Assembly (NCBI RefSeq): GCF_013315815.1
Contig: NZ_CP046051.1
Location: 558,001 to 622,000, forward strand
DNA from: Caproicibacterium lactatifermentans
GTDB lineage: Bacteria > Bacillota > Clostridia > Oscillospirales > Acutalibacteraceae
Direction: 5' to 3'
DNA: 64,000 nt
Made by a program: the position numbers and the translations under genes
The notes under the pieces: generated by a model
Database searches by the model: none
The model's input: the letters and a program-made list of their open reading frames with translations, nothing else
Told to the model about the DNA's origin: nothing
In this document: in pieces, positions 51,650-60,000 of the stretch
Layout of the letters: every line of letters begins with the position of its first letter
Position numbering within the stretch: position 1 is the first letter of the stretch

Positions 51650-52915
51650 ATGACAGGACAGCATAAAATTGTTGCAGAAGCACATCTGATGGGAAATTTT
51701 TCTCTTACAATCGGGGAAAAGACAATTTCCTGTAAAAAGCGCCGCCCTACTCTGGTATGGCTGTTGCTGGCTATTTTGCTTTATTCACATGAAAAGCCTT
51801 TACAGGAAGATGAGCTGATACGGGCGCTGTGGAAATATGAAGTAGACGGTACGGACACAATGAATGCACTGAAAAATTTGGTGTACCGTACACGGGAGCT
51901 GCTGTGCCATTCCTTTGGCAGTGAGGCTGGAAAATATATTTTGTTTGACTGTGGCACATACTGCTGGAGCCCGGCACTGGAAACGCACACGGATGTCGAC
52001 CACTTTCAGCGATTAAATCAAGTCATTCGCATGACGCATTCCGTCACCGAAAAAGGCCAACTCTGCAAAGAAGCAATGCATCTGTATGCAGGTCCGTTTC
52101 TGCCCGGCGTGGAACGGTCAACAGACGTACAGGCTATTCGTCATAAACTGGAGGACCGGTATGCGGAATGTACCGCTGCCATGTGCGGTGTGCTGGAACA
52201 GCAGAACCAAACGGACAACCTGCCGGAATTCTGCCTGGAGGCACTGAAGCGGGCACCCCTCAACCTGCAGCTGCACCGCCTGACCATTTTCTGTTACCTA
52301 AAGGCAGAACGATATTCTGAGGCACTGTCCTATTATAATCAGGTGACGGCTCTGTTTTACCGGGAGAAGGGACAGGACATTTCTCCGGAACTGCGCGACC
52401 TTTACCGCCTGATTTCTAAAAATTTCCGACACGCGCCTATGGATATTTCCTCTATCCGCGATGAGCTGCAGGAGCCTTCCCAAATACAAAGTGCCTATTT
52501 CTGCGATTTTGAGGCATTTCGCAATCTGTACCGTGTCGATGCCCGTGTCTGTATGCTTAGTCATCAGCCGGCGACCATTGTACTGATGACGCTTGCCAAA
52601 ACGGACGGTTCGCTGCCGGAACGGGTCAGTGTTATCCGCGAACAAAATGCACTGAAGTCAGCTGCGATGTCTTCTCTGCGCAGTGGTGATGTCATTACTT
52701 CCTACAGTGATACGCAGTTTTTGCTTTTATTGCCGCAGACCAATTTGCAGCAGGCGGGGAAGGCTGTTGAAAAAATTCTGAAAAGCTACCATAAACTTTG
52801 CCGAAATAAATATCTGCAGGTTCTTCATAAAATGATGCCGGTGAAAGCTGCTCCGCAGGTAGCATCATCTGAGCCGGCAGAAACAAATGAGAGAGAAGAT
52901 TCTAAGAAATGCTGA
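51650..52915 (+). CDS. SARP/AfsR-type transcriptional regulator with BTAD domain
   Basis: A 421-residue regulator. Residues 8-105 are an OmpR-like winged helix (LMGNFSLTIGEKTISCKKRRP, then LIRALWKYEVDGTDTMNALKNLVYRTR in part), residues about 112-255 a bacterial transcriptional activation domain of TPR type (GQLCKEAMHLYAGPFLPGVE, then ALKRAPLNLQLHRLTIFCYL). The C-terminal 120 residues resemble a degenerate GGDEF fold (LRSGDVITSYSDTQFLLLLPQ). Such BTAD-GGDEF proteins occur in Clostridia; targets unknown. AGGAGG precedes the ATG. It overlaps the next gene by 7 bases. Confidence 0.8.
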   Translation: MTGQHKIVAEAHLMGNFSLTIGEKTISCKKRRPTLVWLLLAILLYSHEKPLQEDELIRALWKYEVDGTDTMNALKNLVYRTRELLCHSFGSEAGKYILFDCGTYCWSPALETHTDVDHFQRLNQVIRMTHSVTEKGQLCKEAMHLYAGPFLPGVERSTDVQAIRHKLEDRYAECTAAMCGVLEQQNQTDNLPEFCLEALKRAPLNLQLHRLTIFCYLKAERYSEALSYYNQVTALFYREKGQDISPELRDLYRLISKNFRHAPMDISSIRDELQEPSQIQSAYFCDFEAFRNLYRVDARVCMLSHQPATIVLMTLAKTDGSLPERVSVIREQNALKSAAMSSLRSGDVITSYSDTQFLLLLPQTNLQQAGKAVEKILKSYHKLCRNKYLQVLHKMMPVKAAPQVASSEPAETNEREDSKKC

Positions 52916-53391
52916 ATGAAAAAAAGCCGGTTTTGGCACAGGGCGCTGTTGTAACGGGAAACGTTACATTTGGAAAAGACTGTTCAGTTTGGTATAATAC
53001 AGTTATACGCGGCGATACGGCCCCCATTTCAGTTGGAGAAGGAACGAACATTCAGGACTGCTGTGTCCTGCATGTGGATGAAGGAAGGCCGCTGTACCTA
53101 GGAAACGGCGTGACCGTTGGCCATGGTGCTATTCTGCACGGGTGCACTGTAGGTGACAACACAGTCATCGGCATGGGTGCTGTTTTGCTGAACGGCGCCT
53201 CCGTTGGAAAGAACTCGATTGTTGCGGCGGGTGCACTGGTGTCGCAGGACCACACATTTCCGGACGGTGTCTTGCTGATGGGCTGCCCGGCAAAGGTAAA
53301 ACGTGCGCTGACAGAGGAAGAGATTGCAGAAAATCGCCATAATGCGGAACATTATATACAGCAGTCGAAAATCCAGCTGTCGGTGGACTGA
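52909..53391 (+). CDS. Gamma-carbonic-anhydrase-family (YrdA-like) protein
   Basis: A 160-residue left-handed beta-helix protein built from hexapeptide repeats, normally a trimer. NTVIRGDTAPISVGEGTNIQD, CVLHVDEG, TVGHGAILHGCTVGDN and IGMGAVLLNGASVG carry the three zinc histidines in the expected spacing. Members such as YrdA or PaaY often show weak or no carbonic anhydrase activity, so the reaction is uncertain. Co-translated with the regulator in front. Confidence 0.88.
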   Translation: MLNEKKPVLAQGAVVTGNVTFGKDCSVWYNTVIRGDTAPISVGEGTNIQDCCVLHVDEGRPLYLGNGVTVGHGAILHGCTVGDNTVIGMGAVLLNGASVGKNSIVAAGALVSQDHTFPDGVLLMGCPAKVKRALTEEEIAENRHNAEHYIQQSKIQLSVD

Positions 53392-53396
53392 TATTC

Positions 53397-53426
53397 TTTA
53401 CAATTTATGATAAAATAAAATAGAAT
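53397..53426 (+). promoter_or_regulatory. Promoter of the flavoprotein gene
   Basis: TTTACA (53397-53402), an 18-bp spacer and TAGAAT (53421-53426) in an AT-only stretch, about 60 bases before the ATG. Confidence 0.5.
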
Positions 53427-53486
53427 AAAATAAAGGATACACGCCGGCAGACGCTGCTGAACAGCCGCCGGGCATAGGAGGACAAA

Positions 53487-54350
53487 ATGGAGCAACTGGA
53501 TACTGCCATTGTTGGGGCCGGACCTGCGGGAATTTCTGCGGCACTCAATGCAAAAATCAGGGGACTGTCCTTTGTATTGTTTGGCAGTCCGGACCACAGT
53601 GGGAAAGTCGCCCGGTCGGAACAGATACAAAATTATCCCGGTTTCCCGAATGTTTCGGGACAGCAGCTGACGCAGGCATTCGCGCGTCAGCTGGAGAATA
53701 TGGATATTGCTGTTACAAAGGAACGTGTTACATCAGTGTACAATATGGGAAATTCCTTCATGCTGCTGGCAGATGAACAGAAAGAGTACACGGCGAAGAC
53801 GGTCATTTTAGCAATGGGCATGAATGCCGCGGTACAGCTGCCCGGAGAAAAGGATTTTTTGGGGCGCGGCGTCAGTTACTGCGCAACCTGTGACGGAAAC
53901 TTGTACCGCGGCAAAACGATTGCCGTTGTTTGTGATACACCTGCCATGGAAACAGAAGTGGAGTTCCTTGCGGGGCTGGCTGGAAAGATGTACTATCTGC
54001 CGCTGTTCCAGACATCACAGTTTCAGAGGCCCAATGTGGAACGGCTTTCTGCGAAAATCCGAAAAATTACAGGGGACAGCCGTGTGACGGGGCTGGAACT
54101 GACAGATGGAAGCAGCCTGCCGGTGGATGGCATCTTTTTCTTAAAACAGGCGCTTCCTCCAATGGCACTTCTGCAGGGACTAAAAATGCAGGACCGACAT
54201 ATTGCGGTGGACCGGCAGATGCGTACCAATGTTTCAGGCTGTTTTGCTGCGGGTGACTGCACCGGCCGGCCGTACCAAATTGCAAAAGCCGTAGGAGAGG
54301 GAAACACCGCTCTGCACGCTGTGCTGGAGGACCTTGCCGGCCGCGGATAA
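53487..54350 (+). CDS. Thioredoxin-reductase-like flavoprotein lacking NADPH motifs (possible ferredoxin-dependent type)
   Basis: A 287-residue FAD protein. FAD site: AIVGAGPAGISAALNA near the N-terminus and GCFAAGDCTG at the end; redox dithiol C132-x-x-C135 in YCATCDG. In ordinary thioredoxin reductase the next part has GxGxxA and HRRxxxR for NADPH; here they read VVCDTPAMETEV and LPLFQTSQFQR, so both are gone. This is the hallmark of the flavin thioredoxin reductases of Clostridia that take electrons from ferredoxin (FFTR) or of related non-pyridine types. No thioredoxin gene is adjacent. Length is slightly short of the usual 305. GGAGG precedes the ATG. Confidence 0.82.
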   Translation: MEQLDTAIVGAGPAGISAALNAKIRGLSFVLFGSPDHSGKVARSEQIQNYPGFPNVSGQQLTQAFARQLENMDIAVTKERVTSVYNMGNSFMLLADEQKEYTAKTVILAMGMNAAVQLPGEKDFLGRGVSYCATCDGNLYRGKTIAVVCDTPAMETEVEFLAGLAGKMYYLPLFQTSQFQRPNVERLSAKIRKITGDSRVTGLELTDGSSLPVDGIFFLKQALPPMALLQGLKMQDRHIAVDRQMRTNVSGCFAAGDCTGRPYQIAKAVGEGNTALHAVLEDLAGRG

Positions 54351-54367
54351 TTACGAAAAGCCTTTAT

Positions 54368-54403
54368 TCCTGCCTGTTTTCCAAATGCGGGCAGGATTTT
54401 TTT
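54368..54403 (+). terminator. Terminator of the flavoprotein gene
   Basis: TCCTGCC (54368-54374) pairs with GGCAGGA (54390-54396), then seven T. Confidence 0.85.
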
Positions 54404-54480
54404 ATGAGTAGGCGAAGAACAGGCTGCTAAAAACATCCTTGCTATTTTCGACAATATGGCTTATGATTTCATTGTCGAGG

Positions 54481-54547
54481 GCAGAAGTCTGTTCGTTTTC
54501 CAAAGACTTCTGCAGTAAAAAATAATATTGGTCATATTAGGATGACC
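54481..54547 (+). promoter_or_regulatory. Two inverted repeats at the promoter of the siroheme-reductase-like gene
   Basis: GCAGAAGTCT (54481-54490) with AGACTTCTGC (54504-54513), a perfect 10-bp dyad; then a possible -10 TAATAT (54522-54527) and GGTCAT-N6-ATGACC (54530-54547) at the expected start site. The second has the form of a repressor operator. Confidence 0.5.
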
Positions 54548-54570
54548 GATGGCGAAGGAGGACACAAACA

Positions 54571-55434
54571 ATGAACGTTGATTATGCAGCATTGAAAAAA
54601 GACGGCTTTATGCTCCAAAAACAGAAAGACTGCTTTTCTATGCGGCTGCATACCTCAGGCGGATATTTGTCTATTGAGCAGATGAAAACGATTTATGGAA
54701 TTGCCGAGCGGTACGGAAAGGGCTATGTTCACCTCACTTCCCGCCAAGGAGTAGAAATTCCATTTATTAAACTGCAGGACATTGCGGCTGTCCGCAAAGA
54801 ACTGCAGGAAGGCGGCATGGAACAGGGTGCCTGCGGTCCCCGTGTGCGCACCATTACTGCCTGTCAGGGCAGCACGGTTTGCCCGAACGGCCTAATTGAT
54901 ACACAGAAACTGGCTAAGAAACTGGACGAGCGCTATTACTGCCGTGACCTGCCCCATAAATTTAAGATTGGTATTACGGGCTGCTGCAATAACTGCCTGA
55001 AAACGGAAGAAAATGACCTTGGCATTAAGGGCTGTTTGATTCCATCATGGAATGAGCAGGACTGTATCTACTGTGGTGCCTGTGCAAAGGTCTGCCCTAA
55101 TCAGTGCATTGCGGTTGACAAGGAAGCCAAAATGGTTACGATTGACCGGGACAAGTGCAGAAAGTGCGGCAAATGCGTCCGGTCCTGCCCGAAAAAGGCG
55201 TGGACAGGAAAAGTAGGTTACCAGTTGAACTTTGGCGGCACATTCGGGAACCACTTCCGCAAGGGCCAGCAGCTGCTGCCAATTTTGTACAGTGAGGAGC
55301 AGGTCATTCGGGCGGCGGATGCGGCACTCGATTATTTTCAGAAAAACGGCCGGCCGCATGAGCGCCTTGCCCTGATGCTGGAACGCGTCGGAACGGACGG
55401 CTTAGTTGAAACGCTGCAGGAAGCAGTGCGGTAA
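54571..55434 (+). CDS. Siroheme/4Fe-4S nitrite-sulfite reductase-like protein with ferredoxin domain
   Basis: A 287-residue cytoplasmic protein. An N-terminal ferredoxin-like half domain (FSMRLHTSGGYLSIEQM, HLTSRQGVEIPF) is followed by the siroheme-coupled cluster cysteines ACQGSTVCPNG and GCCNNC, then two 4Fe-4S motifs, CIYCGACAKVCPNQC and CRKCGKCVRSCPKKA. It is short compared with classic sulfite reductases (500+ residues) and is the kind of small SiR-like protein common in anaerobes, sometimes acting as anaerobic sulfite reductase C. The reaction here is not proven. GAAGGAGG precedes the ATG. Confidence 0.85.
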   Translation: MNVDYAALKKDGFMLQKQKDCFSMRLHTSGGYLSIEQMKTIYGIAERYGKGYVHLTSRQGVEIPFIKLQDIAAVRKELQEGGMEQGACGPRVRTITACQGSTVCPNGLIDTQKLAKKLDERYYCRDLPHKFKIGITGCCNNCLKTEENDLGIKGCLIPSWNEQDCIYCGACAKVCPNQCIAVDKEAKMVTIDRDKCRKCGKCVRSCPKKAWTGKVGYQLNFGGTFGNHFRKGQQLLPILYSEEQVIRAADAALDYFQKNGRPHERLALMLERVGTDGLVETLQEAVR

Positions 55435-55465
55435 AATCTATTTGCAGACAAGAATAGAAGAAAGA

Positions 55466-55510
55466 AAAGTGCACGGAAAGCAGATGCTGCTTTTTGCGGC
55501 ACTTTCCTTT
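55466..55510 (+). terminator. Terminator of the siroheme-reductase-like gene
   Basis: AAAGTGC (55466-55472) pairs with GCACTTT (55499-55505) around an inner AGCAG-ATG-CTGCT hairpin, followed by CCTTTTAT. The T-run is weak. Confidence 0.55.
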
Positions 55511-55537
55511 TATGGGGAAAAGAGAGGACTGGGTGTT

Positions 55538-56542
55538 TTGCGTATCAAAATCTTTACACGGGCCATGTGCGGTGTGCTGGCGGCAGCGCTCCTTGCCGGA
55601 TGTGGTACGGCGGCTGCTTCATCTGCAGTTTCTTCCTCGGCAGCACCGGTGAAAAGTGCTGTGTCAGCGGATAGCTCCACACAGCGGATAGTCACGTTTC
55701 AGGACGCTCTTGGCTATACCGTTTCCGTAAAGTCGTGGAAACGGGTGGTGGCGGCTTACGGCAGCTTTGCAGAAACATGGAAATTGGCGGGTGGCAGCGT
55801 GGTGGGCGTGACCAGCGATGCCATAGAAGAAAAACGAGTGCAAAAGACGGACGGTCTGCAGGTCGTCGGTTCGGTCGAAAAGCCAAATCTTGAAAAAATT
55901 TTGGCAGCTTCACCGGACTTTGTCCTTCTTTCGGCCAGCCTGCCGGAACATACTAAGCTGCACGCTGCTTTGACGAAAGCGGGTATCCCGCACGCTTATT
56001 TTCGTGTGGAAACCTTTACAGATTATCTTTCTATGCTGCAGCAGCTTTGCAGCATGACCGGCCGGTCGGACCTTTACCACAAAAACGGGCTGGAGGTACA
56101 GGAACATATACAGAAAATCATCCACACCGTGCAGGGCCAGCCCAAGCCGACGGCACTTCTTATCCGAGCCTATTCAACCAATGCAACGGTCAAAGGGGAA
56201 AACTCCATGACAGGCGCCATGCTGAAAGACTTGGGCGCGGTGAACGTTGCCACGAACCACAAAAACTTGTTGGAAAATCTGAGTATGGAGTCCATTCTGT
56301 CTGCCAATCCGGATTTCATTTTTACAGTAACTATGGGGAAGAGTGACGCAAAGGCGCAGGCGCACCTAAAGCAGACGCTGCAGTCAAACCCCGGCTGGGC
56401 AAGCCTTTCGGCTGTCAAGAATAAGCGGTATTATCAGCTGCCGAAGGACCTGTTCCACTATAAACCAAATGACCGCTGGGGGGAAAGCTATGCCTATCTC
56501 GCAAAAATCCTCTACCCGAAACTCGCGTCCCAAATCTCATAA
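55538..56542 (+). CDS. Iron-siderophore/cobalamin-type ABC transporter binding lipoprotein
   Basis: A 334-residue periplasmic-binding protein of the helical-backbone (FhuD/BtuF) family. Signal peptide with lipobox LLAGCGTAA, a Ser/Ala-rich linker, then DALGYTVSVKSWKRVVAAYGSFAETWKLAGG in part, NLEKILAASPDFVLLSAS and NPDFIFTVTMGKSD. Start is TTG at 55538, 9 bases after AGAGAGGA; the frame is open from 55406 but without a signal peptide in that part. The permease begins inside its 3' end. Ligand (ferric siderophore, heme or corrinoid) cannot be decided, and no Fur box or cobalamin riboswitch is seen. Confidence 0.87.
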   Translation: MRIKIFTRAMCGVLAAALLAGCGTAAASSAVSSSAAPVKSAVSADSSTQRIVTFQDALGYTVSVKSWKRVVAAYGSFAETWKLAGGSVVGVTSDAIEEKRVQKTDGLQVVGSVEKPNLEKILAASPDFVLLSASLPEHTKLHAALTKAGIPHAYFRVETFTDYLSMLQQLCSMTGRSDLYHKNGLEVQEHIQKIIHTVQGQPKPTALLIRAYSTNATVKGENSMTGAMLKDLGAVNVATNHKNLLENLSMESILSANPDFIFTVTMGKSDAKAQAHLKQTLQSNPGWASLSAVKNKRYYQLPKDLFHYKPNDRWGESYAYLAKILYPKLASQIS

Positions 56543-57524
56543 CCGAACAGCGCTGCTGCTGATGGCTGTCGCCGCCGCGGCTGCAGTACTGCTGAGCTTG
56601 TGCTGCGGCAGTCAGCCTTATTCCCTGCAGCAGATGATTTTCGCGGTGTCCCACCGGGATACGGACAGCACAGTGTGGCAGGTCCTTGTCAATGTACGTG
56701 TACCGCGTACGCTTGCGGCGGGACTGGCGGGATGTGCCCTGGCGGTTGCTGGTGCGGTCATTCAGGCAGTTCTCAACAACGCCATGGCAAGCCCAAATGT
56801 GATTGGCATCAATGCAGGCGCAGGCTTTTTTGGCCTGTTGGCGGCGGTATTTGCTCCGCCGGCGATGGGACTGGTGCCCATTTCCTCTTTTTTGGGTGCC
56901 TTTTGTACGGCTCTTTTTATCTATGCGCTGGCTGTTCGTGCGGCCTTTTCCCGTACAGTGCTGATATTGGCGGGCATTGCGGTGGGCAGTATGCTGACAG
57001 CGGGCATTAACACCATTACCCTGCTGGAACCGAACGCAGTGGCCAGCTCCAGCAGCTTTATGCTGGGCGGCTTTTCCGGTGTTGCACTGGAAAATGTTCA
57101 ATCCGCTTTCTTTTATATTCTGGTAGGATTGCTGCTGGCCGGATTCCTTGCGGAAAATTTAGATGTACTGCAGCTGGGGGAGGAAAGTGCCGCTAGCCTG
57201 GGGCTAAATGTACAGCGGACACGCTTTCTTGCCATCTTGGCGGCGGCTTTGCTGGCAGGTGCCGCGGTCAGTTTCGCGGGCCTGTTAAGCTTTGTGGGCC
57301 TTTTGGTGCCGCATATTGTTCGGCGCTTGGTGGGCGGCCGGAATGTCTGGGTGCTGCCGGCCTGTGCGCTGTCCGGAACAGCGTTTGTGCTGCTGTGTGA
57401 TACACTGGCGCGGGTGATATTTGCGCCTTTTGAATTCCCAGTGGGAATTATCCTGTCGCTGCTGGGTGGTCCGTTTTTTCTCAGCCTGCTGCTGCGGCAC
57501 AGAAAGGGCCGATTGTATGATTGA
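56490..57524 (+). CDS. FecCD-family ABC transporter permease
   Basis: A 344-residue membrane protein with about nine to ten transmembrane segments. The motifs RVPRTLAAGLAGCALAVAGA, NPMASPNVIGINAGA-like text (here NNAMASPNVIGINAGAGFFG), FAGLLSFVGLLVPHIVRRLVG and FPVGIILSLLGGPFFLSLL are diagnostic for iron-siderophore and vitamin B12 importers. ATG 56490 lies after GGGGGGA and 53 bases before the binding-protein stop, so the genes are strongly coupled. Confidence 0.95.
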   Translation: MPISQKSSTRNSRPKSHNRTALLLMAVAAAAAVLLSLCCGSQPYSLQQMIFAVSHRDTDSTVWQVLVNVRVPRTLAAGLAGCALAVAGAVIQAVLNNAMASPNVIGINAGAGFFGLLAAVFAPPAMGLVPISSFLGAFCTALFIYALAVRAAFSRTVLILAGIAVGSMLTAGINTITLLEPNAVASSSSFMLGGFSGVALENVQSAFFYILVGLLLAGFLAENLDVLQLGEESAASLGLNVQRTRFLAILAAALLAGAAVSFAGLLSFVGLLVPHIVRRLVGGRNVWVLPACALSGTAFVLLCDTLARVIFAPFEFPVGIILSLLGGPFFLSLLLRHRKGRLYD

Positions 57525-58269
57525 TTTTTGTCACGCAAAAGTGGGGTATCCGGAGCGGGCAGTTTTGTCCGACCTCACCTTTTCCATACCGAAAGGACAA
57601 ATTACATCACTGATCGGGCCGAATGGCTGCGGCAAAACCACTTTGCTGCGGACCATCGCCCGTCAGCTGCCGCCGCTTGATGGCAGCATTACGCTGGGTG
57701 GACGCCTGCTGTCCGACTTCAGCCGGAACGAGTTTGCCCGCACGGTTTCTTATCTGCCGCAGGTGCGCAGGCTGCCTGCCATTACGGTCCGGCAGCTGGT
57801 CAGTCACGGACGCTTTCCGTACCTCGGTTTTTCCCGCAGAATGCGGGAAAAAGACCGGGAGGCAGTGGATACCGCCATGCGGGAAACCGGCATTTTTAAG
57901 TGGGCCGACCGTGACCTGCGGGAACTTTCCGGCGGAGAAAGGCAGCGGGTGTATGTCGCTATGGCACTGGCACAGGATACAGATATTATTCTGCTGGATG
58001 AGCCAACCACATATTTGGACCTGCACCGTCAGTTTGAACTGCTGGGCCTTTTGACAGAGCTGAACCGACGGGGCAAAACGATTGTTATGGTTCTGCACGA
58101 ACTGTCATTGGTTCTGCGGTACAGTCATCAGGTTGCACTGCTGTTCAATGGACGGCTGGAAGACTTCGATACACCGGAAGCACTGGTGAAGTCTGGGCAG
58201 ATTGACCGTGTCTTTGGGGTGCATACCTGCAGGGTCGGGGACGGTTATTTTTTTACACCGAATTTATAA
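57517..58269 (+). CDS. Iron-siderophore/cobalamin-type ABC transporter ATP-binding protein
   Basis: A 250-residue ATPase of the FepC/BtuD class. Walker A GPNGCGKTTLLRT, Q-loop SYLPQVR, VSHGRFPYLG, signature LSGGERQRVYVAMAL, Walker B IILLDEPTTYLDL and switch histidine VLHELSLVLRYS are in order. ATG 57517 follows AAAGGG by 8 bases and overlaps the permease end by 8 bases. Closes a three-gene importer operon. Confidence 0.95.
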   Translation: MIDFCHAKVGYPERAVLSDLTFSIPKGQITSLIGPNGCGKTTLLRTIARQLPPLDGSITLGGRLLSDFSRNEFARTVSYLPQVRRLPAITVRQLVSHGRFPYLGFSRRMREKDREAVDTAMRETGIFKWADRDLRELSGGERQRVYVAMALAQDTDIILLDEPTTYLDLHRQFELLGLLTELNRRGKTIVMVLHELSLVLRYSHQVALLFNGRLEDFDTPEALVKSGQIDRVFGVHTCRVGDGYFFTPNL

Positions 58270-58300
58270 AAAAGCTCCTGCCGCTGGCGGGAGCTTTTTT
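58268..58300 (+). terminator. Terminator of the iron/cobalamin importer operon
   Basis: AAAAAAGCTCCTGCC (58268-58282) pairs with GGCGGGAGCTTTTTT (58286-58300), one wobble pair. Confidence 0.92.
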
Positions 58301-58390
58301 GTGTAAAGAGATCGGCAGAATAATTCTTTCTATCTGCAAATAACGGAATTTTATTTTTATGAATAACGCATAAAAAAGGCAAAAATAAAA

Positions 58391-58419
58391 TTGACATTTC
58401 AGCAGTAATCCTCTATGAT
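58391..58419 (+). promoter_or_regulatory. Strong promoter pointing antisense into dinB
   Basis: TTGACA (58391-58396), a 17-bp spacer and TATGAT (58414-58419). The only gene downstream for 1.5 kb is dinB on the opposite strand. AGAAGA (58433-58438) can pair with TCTTCT followed by TTT near 58453-58461, which may end a very short RNA. Confidence 0.6.
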
Positions 58420-58446
58420 AAAAGAGTAGGATCAGAAGAGAAAAAG

Positions 58447-59694
58447 TCAATTCTTCTTTTCTGCGGCAGGTGGCAGGGCACAGATGCTCCCGGAGGAGGT
58501 GCCGCTCAGCTGTGTGTCTTCCAACAGGACCGCAGGCTGTACACAGGCATTCCCGTAGCGCTTTTTCAGGCCGTCCAATGTGGCGTCCAGATTTTCAGCG
58601 CGCATTCGTTTCTTTTCGTCCCGGAACAGGCTAGTTTGTATGTTCTGTCCTGCCGGCAGCAGATCCGAAACCGTAATGCCCACACTGCGCACTGGCAGCG
58701 ACCAGTGATAGTTTGAGCAGAAGAGCTGGTAGGCGCTTTCGGCAATTTCACGGGTGATGTTGGTATACTGCGGACAGGTGTGCTGTCGGGTAAATGTGTG
58801 CAGGTGCGTGTCGCGTACGCTGATGGAAACCGTGCGTGCAGAAAATCCCTGTTCCCGCAGGCGATGAGCAACGCTGTCCGCGAGAACCAGAAAAACGACT
58901 TTCACGTCTGTATTGCAGGTTAGGTCACGCGGGGTTGTGGTGGAGTTGCCGATGGATTTAACGGCGGAACGGCTTCCCCAGCGTTCCACAGGGGACGTGT
59001 CCAGTCCGTTGGCATAGCTCCACAGCAGCGGCCCGCTTTTTCCGAAGCGTGCCTGCAGTACTTTCGGCGGCATGGCCGCCAGGTCACCGATGGTGTGCAC
59101 ACCGTATTCCAGCAGTTTTTGCTGGGTGGCTCGGCCGACAAACAGCAGGTTGCTGACCGGCAGCGGCCAGATTCGGCTTTTCCAGTTGTCTCGCAGAAAG
59201 GCCGTGGTGGCATTTGGCTTCTTGTAATCACTGCCCAGCTTGGCGAAAACTTTGTTCCAGCTGACACCGACGCTGACGGTAATGCCCAGTTCCTGATGAA
59301 CGCGGCACCGCAGTTCGTCTGCCAGCCGGACACCCTCCCGCGGAGAGGAAACGCTGCCGGTCACATCCAGCCACGCTTCATCCAGACCAAATGGTTCTAC
59401 CATATCGGTATACTGCAGGTAAAGCTGCCTTGCACGGTCGGAAAATTTTCGGTACAGTGCAAAACGCGGCGGCAGCACAGCAAGATCCGGACACTTTCGA
59501 CGTGCCTGCCACAGTGCTTCACCGGTCTTTATGCCGCAGTCCTTAGCTGGCTGGTTTTTGGTCAAAATGATGCCGTGCCGTCGCTGGGGGTCGCCGCCCA
59601 CCGCAAAGGGGCGGTTCCGCAGCTCCGGATGGTACAGCATTTCTACAGAGGCATAGAAACAGTTACAGTCACTATGCAGGATGATACGATCCAA
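58447..59694 (-). CDS. dinB: DNA polymerase IV (Y family)
   Basis: A 415-residue translesion polymerase. Catalytic residues appear in ILHSDCNCFYASVE, the steric/fingers region GIILTKNQPAKDCGIKTGEA, and the palm motif FGLDEAWLDVT; then SVGVSWNKVFAKLGSDYKKP, the helix-hairpin-helix thumb (GVHTIGDLAAM) and the little finger (SIGNSTTTPRDL). The classic YSIDE is FGLDE here, seen in a Firmicutes subgroup. The C-terminal tail has a QTSLF-like clamp-binding peptide (IQTSLFRD). A LexA-like site lies upstream. Ribosome site AAGGAGG precedes the ATG. Confidence 0.95.
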   Translation of the reverse strand: MDRIILHSDCNCFYASVEMLYHPELRNRPFAVGGDPQRRHGIILTKNQPAKDCGIKTGEALWQARRKCPDLAVLPPRFALYRKFSDRARQLYLQYTDMVEPFGLDEAWLDVTGSVSSPREGVRLADELRCRVHQELGITVSVGVSWNKVFAKLGSDYKKPNATTAFLRDNWKSRIWPLPVSNLLFVGRATQQKLLEYGVHTIGDLAAMPPKVLQARFGKSGPLLWSYANGLDTSPVERWGSRSAVKSIGNSTTTPRDLTCNTDVKVVFLVLADSVAHRLREQGFSARTVSISVRDTHLHTFTRQHTCPQYTNITREIAESAYQLFCSNYHWSLPVRSVGITVSDLLPAGQNIQTSLFRDEKKRMRAENLDATLDGLKKRYGNACVQPAVLLEDTQLSGTSSGSICALPPAAEKKN

Positions 59695-59730
59695 ACTGAG
59701 TTCCTCCTTTTTTCAGAGCAAAGGACATTA

Positions 59731-59742
59731 GAACAAACGTTT
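59731..59742. promoter_or_regulatory. LexA-box-like sequence upstream of dinB
   Basis: GAACAAACGTTT, close to the Gram-positive SOS box (CGAAC-N4-GTTCG), 37 bases before the dinB start. Two to three positions differ from consensus. Confidence 0.4.
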
Positions 59743-59870
59743 CACACTTATCATAACACAAGAGGGGCGGTTCGGCAATCCCTTTTGTGGGGACCAACAT
59801 GGTGAAAATATGTTATTTTTTATAAAGAATGCCTTCAAAATCATCCGGCTTTTAAAAAAGTAAATTTTTA

Positions 59871-59899
59871 AAGACAAATGCCTCTGCATTTGTTATAAT
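59871..59899 (+). promoter_or_regulatory. Promoter of the [FeFe]-hydrogenase-like gene
   Basis: AAGACA (59871-59876), a 17-bp spacer and TATAAT (59894-59899) with an extended TGT before the -10. Confidence 0.6.
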
Positions 59900-60000
59900 A
59901 AAAACAAAGGAATGTGATAGAAGCATACTCGCTGTATAAAACGGCTTTTCCTGTGCTGTCTTTCAGCTTTTCAAGTTTATTAAAAAAGGAGAATATATCA

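Larger units (their letters stand above)
59695..60000. other. Divergent control region between dinB and the hydrogenase gene
   Basis: Contains the LexA-like site on the dinB side (59731-59742) and the hydrogenase promoter (59871-59899). No open frame of note. The leader of the hydrogenase transcript is about 95 bases. Confidence 0.7.
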
